A stretch of 24,611 bases of DNA, from assembly GCA_005879255.1 (NCBI GenBank), contig VBKY01000274.1, positions 1 through 24,611 of the forward strand. The letters are read 5' to 3'. Positions 15,891-22,875 of the stretch are shown in pieces. This stretch comes from Deltaproteobacteria bacterium (GTDB lineage Bacteria > Desulfobacterota_B > Binatia > UBA9968). Position numbers and translations under genes: made by a program. The notes under the pieces are model-generated. The model was not told the origin of the DNA and searched no databases. It saw only the letters and a list, made by a program, of their open reading frames with translations. Each line of letters begins with the position of its first letter. Position 1 is the stretch's first letter.

Positions 15891-17000
15891 ATGAAATCTT
15901 TCCTGGCTATTTTTCTCAGTGTTATGTTGGAGTGTGAGGTTTTGTCGACAGGCGCGGCCGAAGCGCCATTACCGACGAAAGCCAAACCGGCGGCGCAGGC
16001 GAAAGGTTACGTGTCCTTTAGCAACCACAACGAGTTGGAAGAGAAAGCCAAGAAAGAGGGAAAGTTGCGCATCCTGGTCAACATGGATCCGGCCACGCTA
16101 AAAGTTGCCGGTAAGGCCTTCAATCAGAGGTACCCTTTTATCAGCTTGCATGCTCAGGAAATTACTGGAACCGACATGGTCCAGCGCAACGTATTGGAGA
16201 TTAAAAGCGGACAGGCTCGAGAGTGGGATATCATTTACGCGAGCAGAGACTTGTATAGCGAGTACCTTCCTTATCTATGGAAGATCGATCTTCTTCACAT
16301 GGCCGAGCGCGGCGTCGTACAAATCCCCCCGGCGATAATAGATCCGAAGAACCGCAATATTATCGCGCCTTATACCCGGATCATTGCCTCGGCCTTTAAT
16401 AAGGATTCATTAAGCGCGGAACAACTTCCCAAATCGTGGGAAGACTTCCTCAAGCGTGAATTCAAGGGAAGGAAGTTTGCGGTGGATATCGGACCACGGC
16501 CAATCGCCTGCCTTGTCCCAGCATGGGGATTGGAAAAAACTCTGGATTTCGCGCGCAAACTGGCGACGCAAGATCCGATCTGGGTTCGTGGAGTGAGTCG
16601 AACGTTACCTTCGATCGTGACCGGTGAAGTACCCATGATGATGGGCACCCTGCTTCACAGTGTAAAGCGAGCACAGCTTAAAGATCGCACCGGGGTCCTG
16701 CAACATCTAATCCTGGAACCGGTCCCGGTTTACCTCACTTCGGAACAGGCGATTCTTGGCACGTCCCAGAACCGACACGCGGCAATTCTCTGGTTGGAGT
16801 GGATGGCCAGTTCCGAGTCGCAAAAGATTGCCGACGATCAGGAACCAATGGGATCGTCCCACCTTTTCCACGGCGGTGGCGTCGAGCAGGAACTGCGCGG
16901 GAAAAAGCTCTCATGGGTGAACTGGGAGCAGCACGTAAACATGGAATCGTGGATGGCCAAACTGTTCCAGGCATATGGTTTTCCCAACGCTCAACGTTGA
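15891..17000 (+). CDS. Extracellular solute-binding protein (orphan, paralogue 3)
   Basis: Periplasmic solute-binding protein of 369 residues. A GTG immediately upstream is in frame, but ATG 15891 is preferred, with GAGGT 5 bases before it. It has a short signal peptide (about 1-24, ending 'STGAAEA'). It belongs with 3955-5055 and 10867-11994: 'SNHNELEEKAKKEGKLRI', 'MDPATLKVAGKAFNQRYPF', 'ITGTDMVQRNVLEIKSGQ', 'WEDFLKREFKGRKFAVDI', 'LILEPVPVYL' and the ending 'YGFPNAQR'. It is the most divergent of the three: the VDIRP block reads VDIGP, and the DE residues around the ligand cleft differ. No transporter subunits are adjacent. It may share a ligand class with the other two but differ in specificity. 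Confidence 0.88.
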   Translation: MKSFLAIFLSVMLECEVLSTGAAEAPLPTKAKPAAQAKGYVSFSNHNELEEKAKKEGKLRILVNMDPATLKVAGKAFNQRYPFISLHAQEITGTDMVQRNVLEIKSGQAREWDIIYASRDLYSEYLPYLWKIDLLHMAERGVVQIPPAIIDPKNRNIIAPYTRIIASAFNKDSLSAEQLPKSWEDFLKREFKGRKFAVDIGPRPIACLVPAWGLEKTLDFARKLATQDPIWVRGVSRTLPSIVTGEVPMMMGTLLHSVKRAQLKDRTGVLQHLILEPVPVYLTSEQAILGTSQNRHAAILWLEWMASSESQKIADDQEPMGSSHLFHGGGVEQELRGKKLSWVNWEQHVNMESWMAKLFQAYGFPNAQR

Positions 17001-17234
17001 GTCAAATCCGTTTGTAACAGGCGCGAGTTCTTCGGCCTCTTTCCTCGACAAGCGGCTTCGCTCACAAACCGCGGACCCCTGAAGAAACATCCTAATTGCT
17101 ATAGCCATATGAAGTCACAGTTCGTCATCAATCCTTTTTGATTCTTAAACGATTTGAACGAAGCGCAGCGATTGAACGTCTTGAACGTTTTGAACTCCCA
17201 GAGACAAGGTCGACCCCTTTGGGTCCTCGCAAGC
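17001..17234. repeat. Convergence spacer with GAAC repeat tail and direct-repeat copy 1
   Basis: This spacer separates the + half from the - half of the window. Bases 17096-17159 form a direct repeat of 18433-18494, with the shared stretch 'GAAGTCACAGTTCGTCAT' followed by 'GATTCTTAAACGATTTGAAC'. Bases 17141-17196 also match the tail of the GAAC repeat family. A small stem GACCC/GGGTC (around 17212-17225) lies next to the stop of the minus-strand gene, without a T run. Confidence 0.7.
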
Positions 17235-18257
17235 TTACTTACCGAAGATCTCTTGAGCCTGGCGCGCGTAGAACTCCATGTTATCACCCTGAGAGGGATC
17301 GAGAGGGATTAACTTGACATCTTTTATGGCACCCTGCTCCTGAGCGAGATCGGCGCGGGCGGAGTTTCGATCGGACGCCAGAACTACCCGTTGTCCTTCT
17401 CTCGAAAGAACAAAGTCGATGAATAGTTTCGCCGCATTGGGATGAGGGGCGCGAGCCGACACCCCGTGCCCTACTGGAACCACGAGAGTTGGACCCAAGG
17501 TTGTCCAGCTGACCGGGGCGCCATTTCTTATCAATGGGGTCAGGACGCTATAAGTCGAATCGACGTCGAGGTCGGACTCGCCGGCGGTGACGAGTTGGGC
17601 TCTCATGGCGGTGGTTTCGCGGCGTATCGCGATGTTTTGCTTCGCAAGCGCGCGCATATAATTGAGCCCGTTCTCTTTACCCATGATCTGCAGGACCCAA
17701 GCGAACCATTGTTCCCTGGGGCTGACCAGCATTCTCCCCTTCCAGGCGGGGTTCAGAAGGTCCTCCCACTTCTTCGGTAGCTTGTCCCGGGCAATAGCTC
17801 TCGTGTTGTAGCCGATGACGTGAACGTTGGTGCTGCTGGTGATCCAGTAGCCGTGGTCTTTGAAATCGTTGGGGTAGAAGCGATCTTCGGATGACACGTA
17901 GTGAGCCAGAAACTTTCCTCGTTTCAAGAAATACATCCCAAGAGTGTTGTTCTGCAGCACGTCGCTCAAGAATTTACCCGAACGCGTCTCCGCAATCACC
18001 CTTGGGTACATGTTATCGCTAGTCAAACGATTCAATTTGACGTCGATAAAAGGATACTTCTGGCGAAATTTCTCGTTGAGAATGGTTGCCTGTCTCAGGT
18101 CGGTCGTTCCATAGATTACCAGCTCTCCTTCCTTCTTTGCTCCTTCGATAAGCGTTGCTGAGTTAATTGGCTGGGCCAATGCCCGGTCAGCACAGTGGAG
18201 TGCCATGCTCGCAAGAACAATCAGCGCTAGGAGCGCGCACAGGATTGGATGATTCAT
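17235..18257 (-). CDS. ABC transporter solute-binding protein
   Basis: Periplasmic binding protein of 340 residues. The frame extends upstream to 18431, but the added 58 residues are basic, poorly protein-like and partly repeat-derived. The start at 18257 gives a standard signal peptide ('LCALLALIVLASMAL', ending 'RALAQ') and a G-rich ribosome site (GGTGGGG). Family blocks: 'LIEGAKKEGELVIYGTTD', 'FRQKYPFIDVKLNRLTSD', 'DVLQNNTLGMYFLKRG', 'VIGYNTRAIARDKLPKKWED', 'APHPNAAKLFIDFVLSREGQ' and 'FYARQAQEIFGK'. This matches the group with 20316-21301 and 52-1089, distinct from the three GFPKA-type paralogues. No permease is attached. It is bracketed by near-identical direct repeats, so it may have arrived as a unit. 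Confidence 0.9.
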   Translation of the reverse strand: MNHPILCALLALIVLASMALHCADRALAQPINSATLIEGAKKEGELVIYGTTDLRQATILNEKFRQKYPFIDVKLNRLTSDNMYPRVIAETRSGKFLSDVLQNNTLGMYFLKRGKFLAHYVSSEDRFYPNDFKDHGYWITSSTNVHVIGYNTRAIARDKLPKKWEDLLNPAWKGRMLVSPREQWFAWVLQIMGKENGLNYMRALAKQNIAIRRETTAMRAQLVTAGESDLDVDSTYSVLTPLIRNGAPVSWTTLGPTLVVPVGHGVSARAPHPNAAKLFIDFVLSREGQRVVLASDRNSARADLAQEQGAIKDVKLIPLDPSQGDNMEFYARQAQEIFGK

Positions 18258-18573
18258 AGGACCCCACCGTCTTTTGTTTCTTCTGCAAGGGTTGTAGATG
18301 AAAGCGCGCTGCACCATCAGAGCGACTCTTGGCTGGGTGAAATCAGCGCGCCGCGAGCGATTTTTCAATCCGCCTGGTAACGCGCGGATCGTCGGCTCCA
18401 CGGCGCGTTCGTACATAGCGATCGGCTGCATATTGCTTTAGCCATGAAGTCACAGTTCGTCATTAATCCGTTTTGATTCTTAAACGATTTGAACTTCCAG
18501 ACAAAAGGTGAGTTAGAACAACAAACGGCTCGACTCCTTTGGCGTCCCGGACCTGATATTTTTTCGCCAATCG
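18258..18573. repeat. Spacer with direct-repeat copy 2 and a 45-bp shared element
   Basis: Upstream of the minus-strand binding-protein gene and downstream of the amidohydrolase stop. Bases 18433-18494 repeat 17096-17159. Bases 18347-18395 resemble 21464-21508, sharing 'CCGCGAGCGATTTTTCAA' and 'GGATCGTCGG'-like ends. An 8-bp inverted repeat GCGCGCTG/CAGCGCGC lies at 18304-18311 and 18344-18351. No gene is evident; the extended reading frame here is not credible. Confidence 0.65.
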
Positions 18574-20267
18574 TTAAGCTGAAGCAGCTTCAGATGCCCT
18601 GTAGGCGGCGCCACGAAGGACCTGGCCCGGGAGCTCACCCGTCAACCTGCCGTCCTCATAGATGACTCGACCGTTGACGACGACGTAGTGCATCCCAACC
18701 GAACGTTGAATCAAGCGCTTTGTGTTGGCCGGGAAGTCGTGGAGCCACTCCACCTCTCCGGCGTTCACCGTAGCGGCATCAAAGATCGCGAGATCGGCTG
18801 CATATCCCGGGCGCAGCAACCCTCTGCCTTCGAGTCCGTAAACGGAGGCGACCATGAAGGTGAGTTTGTGAATGGCCTGCTCCAAGCTCATTACTCCCTT
18901 TTCCCGCACCCACAAGCCCAAGAAAGTCGTGCAATACCCGTTCTCGGCGCCAAGCTGAACCTTGGCGCCAGCGTTGGAATTTCCCACCAGGATGTAAGGA
19001 CTCCGCAGAATCTCGGCCATCGCCTTTGCGTCCCCGCCGGTGGTGTAGTTCACGAACGTGGTTTCCAGATCTTCCTCCAGAGCCAGGTCGAGAAAAGCAT
19101 CCAGGGGATCTTGGCTCCGCATCTTGGCGACCTCGTCGACGCTCTTTCCCGCGTATTTGTGATTCTGCGGGTTTGCGACCTTCTCTACCGTGACAAGATC
19201 CCACCGAAAGTCGGTTTGCCGCGGATCTTTTAATTCCTCGCGCAGCCGATGACGGATTTGCCGATCGGCAAATGCCCGCTTTCGCGGCTCTTCATCCGTA
19301 AACATCAGGTTCTTCCACGTCTTGAACTCGTCAAAGACTTGGGCGTTCTTCAACGTGAAATGGCGGAAAGTGGGAATAGTATTGGTGCGCAGGTACGGAA
19401 GATACCCATCGCGAAACGTCGGCGCGACAGCGTCAAGCTGCTGCTTCCAGCGCTCCGGCGCCTCCGCGCGGTGCACAACCGGTTGTCCTACGCTTGGGCG
19501 ACCGGTACGACGAACCAGCCGATCGTATGTGTCAAAATGCTTGATCGTATACTGTCCCAGATGGGATTGGATCACGCCGGCGTTCAACTCTCCCAGAGCA
19601 TCGCACAAGGTAAAGAATTCCTCGTCGTCCGCGAGCCCACTGGGTATGGGTCTCTCGCCCTCGCGCATCTGTCTCTCGTTACGGTTGGTTGAGAACCCGA
19701 GCGCACCGTCTTCCATCGCTTGGGCCACCAACTGTTTCATGCCTTGGATTTCCGCCGGTTTCGCGGGACGGTCAGCTGCTTCCTGGCCCATGACAAAATG
19801 ACGTAGTGGTACGTGGCCCACCAAGCCGCCTACGTTTATGCCCAAACGGCCTTCCAAACTATCAAGGTAATCACGGTAGGAATGCCAGCCCCACGGAATG
19901 CCTTTCTCTAACGCATGACGAGGCATCGCCTCGAATCGAACAAAACTGGTTACCAGTTCGTGTTCGTCTCCACTCTTCACAGGAGCAAGGGCTAGACCGT
20001 CGTTGCCCATGACAATAGAGGTGATGCCATGCTGGGGCTCGGCAGTGCCGTAAGGATCCCATTGGATCTGGGCATCCATATAGGTGTGATGATCAATGAA
20101 TCCCGGCGCAACGACCAGCCCGTGGACATCGATCGTTCTGCCTCCGTTTCCTTGAACCCGCTCAATCTCAGCGATCTTTCCGTCTTTGATTGCGACATCG
20201 GCCAGTAGGACGGCAAACCGGAACCATCGACTACGCGACCACCACGAAGCACCAAGTTATAGCCCAT
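18574..20267 (-). pseudogene. N-acyl-D-amino-acid deacylase-like amidohydrolase, frameshifted
   Basis: Amidohydrolase of the D-aminoacylase/dihydroorotase-like group, about 564 residues when corrected. ATG 20267 has AGAGGAA 7 bases upstream and opens 'MGYNLVLRGGRVVDGSGLPSYW'. At about 20200-20204 one G appears lost (TGG-GCC read as TGGCC). The next frame continues 'ADVAIKDGKIAEIERVQG', then 'APGFIDHHTYMDAQIQWDPYG', and runs to 18574. Family blocks remain: 'IQSHLGQY' (His236), 'TTFLGLWVREKGVMSLEQAI' and 'GLLRPGYAADLAIFDAATV'. Positions that normally hold metal or catalytic residues are changed: HTH to H61-T-Y63, GNCG to GND90G, and SDAGAH to SN432AGAK. Either the gene has lost its original activity or it belongs to a divergent subgroup. 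The lesion is one base, so a sequencing error is possible, but the altered residues are independent of it. Confidence 0.8.
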
Positions 20268-20315
20268 CTGCAATTCCTCTCGATGGAAAGCTTTCTTATT
20301 CCTCAATTCGTTACA

Positions 20316-21301
20316 CTAGCTGCCCGCCGAGCCGAAGATGTCGGCAAAAAGTTTTTGATAGTAGCCTATCTTCTCGCCGATCTCGGGGTTGTTGACGTAA
20401 AGCTTAATCCCCTTGGGCACCCAAGCCGGATCCATTCCGGTCCGCGCAGGCTCAAGGCTCTCGGAGAGATAGGTCCTTTGGCCCTTCCTCAGAGAGCAGA
20501 TAATTCATGAAGAGCTTGGCGGCGTTGGGGTGGGGCGCGTTCTTGCTGATACCGCCGGTAATCGTGTGCACGATCGCGGGTTCGACGACATGAAAGTCTA
20601 TCGGCGCGCCACTTTTCTTCGCGCGGTCGACCGTGTAGGCGTAGATGTCGATCACGTACGGAATCTCCCCGGCCACCACCAAGTTGGTCAGTAGCGTGGT
20701 GCCCGAGCGCAAGCGAGCTTCTTATAAATTCGATTCCCTGGCTCTCCCCTTTGATCTTCAGCAAATTGACGAACCACACATAGGCGGCGTCCTCAAGCCC
20801 CAACTGTCCTTTCCATTTAGGCTCCAGCAGGCCGTCATAGGAACGGGGAAGGTCCTGCTTGCGCACCATCCGGCTGTTGTAGGCGATGGCATGAAGTTGC
20901 TTATAGAGAGCTGTGTAGTAGCCGTCACGGTCTTTAAGCTCGTTGATGAAGGCTTTCCTTTCAGGTCATTCATACTTCATCAAGAGACCCTTTTGCTTAA
21001 AGATATCGATGTACCAATCGGTCGTGCGTACGATATCGGCAATATGCTTTCCCGCTTTGCTTTCAGCCTCAAAACGGACGAGCAGCCGCTGGCTCTGGAT
21101 GCGAGTCTTTTTTACCTGGAGAAACGGGTATTTTTTGGAAAAATTCTTGGCGTGAACTTCATCAATCTCGCCTGAGCCGCCGCCGTACCAGACGACCTCT
21201 CCCTCTTTCTTTGCCCCTTCAATAACTTCGGGGCTGGCGGCTAATACTGGCGCCGCCCAAAAAGCCAACGCCCCTAACAGAGCGATAACAAATCGCTGCA
21301 T
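20316..21301 (-). pseudogene. ABC transporter solute-binding protein, multiply broken
   Basis: Remains of a binding protein like that at 17235-18257. Start ATG 21301 with AGGAGGA upstream and signal peptide 'FVIALLGALAFWAAPVLA'. Three lesions: (1) an in-frame TGA at 20966-20968 in 'LLMKYE-stop-PERKAF', where the family has Ser; (2) a shift between about 20712 and 20735, where about 17 bases seem missing between 'GIEFIR' and 'LRSGTTLLTNLVVAGE'; (3) near 20478-20485 an extra C in 'SEEG-QRTYLSESLEPA'. The true end follows at 20316 with 'YYQKLFADIFGSAGS'. Several independent lesions make decay much more likely than sequencing error. It lies 48 bases upstream of the amidohydrolase gene, with which it once formed an operon, and next to an IS3 scrap on its 5' side. 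Confidence 0.9.
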
Positions 21302-21403
21302 GTTGTCCTCCTTAAGCGCCCTGCGTCTATTTCGGTCCACTAAATTCAGTCGCGCAGCGGTAGGGGCCGCATTGCGGTGGCCCGGGTTTCACGGACAGTA
21401 AAA

Positions 21404-21475
21404 TTAGTAGACACCTGCCTTACGTTCATAATCGACTGGACTGAGATAATCCAGTGACTGATGGCGCCGCGAGCG
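21404..21475 (-). pseudogene. IS3-family transposase (OrfB) C-terminal remnant
   Basis: Minus-strand reading gives RSRRHQSLDYLSPVDYER followed by KAGVY and a stop (TAA at 21404-21406). The pattern R-R-H-x-S-L-x-Y-L-S-P-x-x-Y/F-E is the standard C-terminus of IS3-family DDE transposases. Only about 23 residues remain. Just past the stop, minus strand, 'TGTCCGTGAAACCCGGG' may be the remnant of the element's terminal inverted repeat. Confidence 0.6.
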
Positions 21476-21508
21476 ATTTTTCAACCTTGGTAAGGCGTAG
21501 ATCGTCGG
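21464..21508. repeat. 45-bp element shared with 18347-18395
   Basis: Shares 'CCGCGAGCGATTTTTCAA' and 'GATCGTCGG' with the spacer at 18347-18395, with a small internal indel. Each copy lies 90-165 bases upstream of a minus-strand binding-protein start (18257 and 21301), so it could be a shared upstream element. Its left part overlaps the IS3 scrap, so it may instead mark an element junction. Confidence 0.5.
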
Positions 21509-21518
21509 GCCACTAGTC

Positions 21519-21743
21519 GTTCAAGGTTTCATGTTCAAGGTTCAAGGTTGAAATGCCAAAACGCGCAGAACTAAGAAGTCGGGAAAGCTGTTCGCTTCGT
21601 TTCGATGCAAAGTTTCAGCGTTATCGACGTGTTGAACGACTGGAACGAAACGAAGTGATGGAACGTTTGGAACGGGCCGCGGTATTAAGTGAGCGAAGCG
21701 ATTGAACGGCTGGAACGTTTTGAACACATTCGCCCATTTAAAC
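21519..21743 (+). repeat. Dispersed GAAC-rich repeat, copy C
   Basis: Begins with TTCAAGG-type head units, contains the core 'GAAAGCTGTTCGCTTCGTTT' and 'GATGCAAAGTTTC', then units such as TTGAACGACTGGAACG, and ends 'TTTGAACACATTCGCCCATT'. Head, core, units and tail follow the same order as in copy B (15641-15877), so these are copies of one element and not random low-complexity sequence. Confidence 0.8.
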
Positions 21744-21745
21744 AT

Positions 21746-22780
21746 TCACGGGAAAAATATTTCTTTTAGCTTCTTGGCAAACTCTGGTTCTCGTTTTATG
21801 CCTTCTTCAGTTTGCAGCACGGCGAGTTTCGCTCCCTGCAATGCGTCGGGCCCGAGAACCGACGGCACGCCTTTGCGCAGCGGTAGATAGCCGGTATCGG
21901 CGACGGTCTTTTGGCCAGCTTCAGACAAGGTAAAATCGATATAGAGCTTGGCGGCATTGGGGTGCGGTGCATTCTTCACCAAACCGAGCCCGATGCGGGT
22001 GTAAAACGCGCCGTCACGCGGCTTGAGAAATTTCACCGGCGCCGAGCGCGGCGCTTCCGTGGTGGCACGCTCCTCGGTGCCGGCGATGTGGACGAAATAT
22101 TCGCCGCGAGCGAGCAGGCTATGAACGAGATCGTTGGTGCGGCCGAAAAAGATCTTTTGCTGGGCCATTTTTCTTAGATAATTTTCACCTAGGTTCGCAT
22201 CCGTCAGCATCTGAACGAACCAGCTAAAGCCACCGCCGCCGGGACGCGGATCTTGAATCGCCAGCTTACCTTTCCACTTGGGATCGGCGAGTTCGCTCCA
22301 CGAGCGCGGTGATTCTTCGGCGCCGACCCAGCGCGTATTGATGACCAAGCCGTAGATGTGCGCCGAATGGGAAAGCGTCAAACCACTCTTATCGACCGTC
22401 GCCGGATCGAAGTAGTTCTGTTGCGGCGACTGATATTTTTCTAAATAACCTTCGAGGCCGAATTGGTATAGTCCGTTCCAGCCACAGGAATGAACATCCG
22501 TCGTGGGCCGGCCGGCGCGCGCTTCGCTGCGGATTTTTTCTTGCAGCTGCGAGCCTTTGCCGTAGCTCACTTGCACTTTGATGCCGGGGTGCTGGCGCTC
22601 GAATTCCTTCACCACCGGTTCGACATTTTCCCGCCCAGGACAGCTATAGAGCACGACCCGGCCTTCGGCGCGCGCCTTGGCTTCAACCTCGGCGCTGATT
22701 GCCGAAGCTGAAAAAATCGAAAAAATCACGCAGACCCAAAGCAGGATGAATAGCAACGCGGCGAACCATTTTCCGTTCAT
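21746..22780 (-). CDS. ABC transporter solute-binding protein (Fe(III)-type)
   Basis: Periplasmic binding protein of 344 residues partnered with the permease upstream (gap of 95 bases, same strand). GAAGGG lies about 9 bases before ATG 22780. Signal peptide: 'FAALLFILLWVCVIFSIF', ending 'SAISAE'. Family blocks: 'EGRVVLYSCPGRENVEPVVKEF', split in the middle by variable residues, 'IKVQVSYGKGSQLQEKIRSE', 'YGLVINTRWVGAEESPRSWSE', 'WKGKLAIQDPRPGGGG' and 'KNAPHPNAAKLYIDFTLSEAGQ'. Conserved positions match Fe(III)- and anion-binding proteins, but the metal-ligating tyrosines of FbpA could not be assigned with confidence. Repeat copy C abuts its 3' end. Confidence 0.9.
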   Translation of the reverse strand: MNGKWFAALLFILLWVCVIFSIFSASAISAEVEAKARAEGRVVLYSCPGRENVEPVVKEFERQHPGIKVQVSYGKGSQLQEKIRSEARAGRPTTDVHSCGWNGLYQFGLEGYLEKYQSPQQNYFDPATVDKSGLTLSHSAHIYGLVINTRWVGAEESPRSWSELADPKWKGKLAIQDPRPGGGGFSWFVQMLTDANLGENYLRKMAQQKIFFGRTNDLVHSLLARGEYFVHIAGTEERATTEAPRSAPVKFLKPRDGAFYTRIGLGLVKNAPHPNAAKLYIDFTLSEAGQKTVADTGYLPLRKGVPSVLGPDALQGAKLAVLQTEEGIKREPEFAKKLKEIFFP

Positions 22781-22875
22781 GGCGAGTCCCTTCAGGGTGT
22801 GAGTCCGAAATCCTTCGACTCGAGCAAAATCATAAAACGCCTTTGTTCCTCAACTACCTCACCCGTTGGTAAGCG

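Larger units (their letters stand above)
21302..21745. repeat. Spacer with IS3 scrap and GAAC repeat copy C
   Basis: Contains, from left to right, the leader of the broken binding-protein gene, an IS3-type transposase C-terminal scrap (21404-21475), the 45-bp element 21464-21508 shared with 18347-18395, and repeat copy C (21519-21743). Copy C ends 2 bases from the stop codon of the minus-strand gene at 21746. No intact gene was found. Confidence 0.7.

Noticed and set aside
18258..18431. N-terminal extension of the minus-strand binding protein
   Set aside because: It would place the signal peptide 58 residues inside the protein, is basic and partly repeat-derived; the start at 18257 has a ribosome site and a normal signal peptide.
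20966..20968. TGA in the broken binding-protein gene as selenocysteine
   Set aside because: The family has Ser here and no redox function, no SECIS-like hairpin follows, and two further lesions show the gene is dead.
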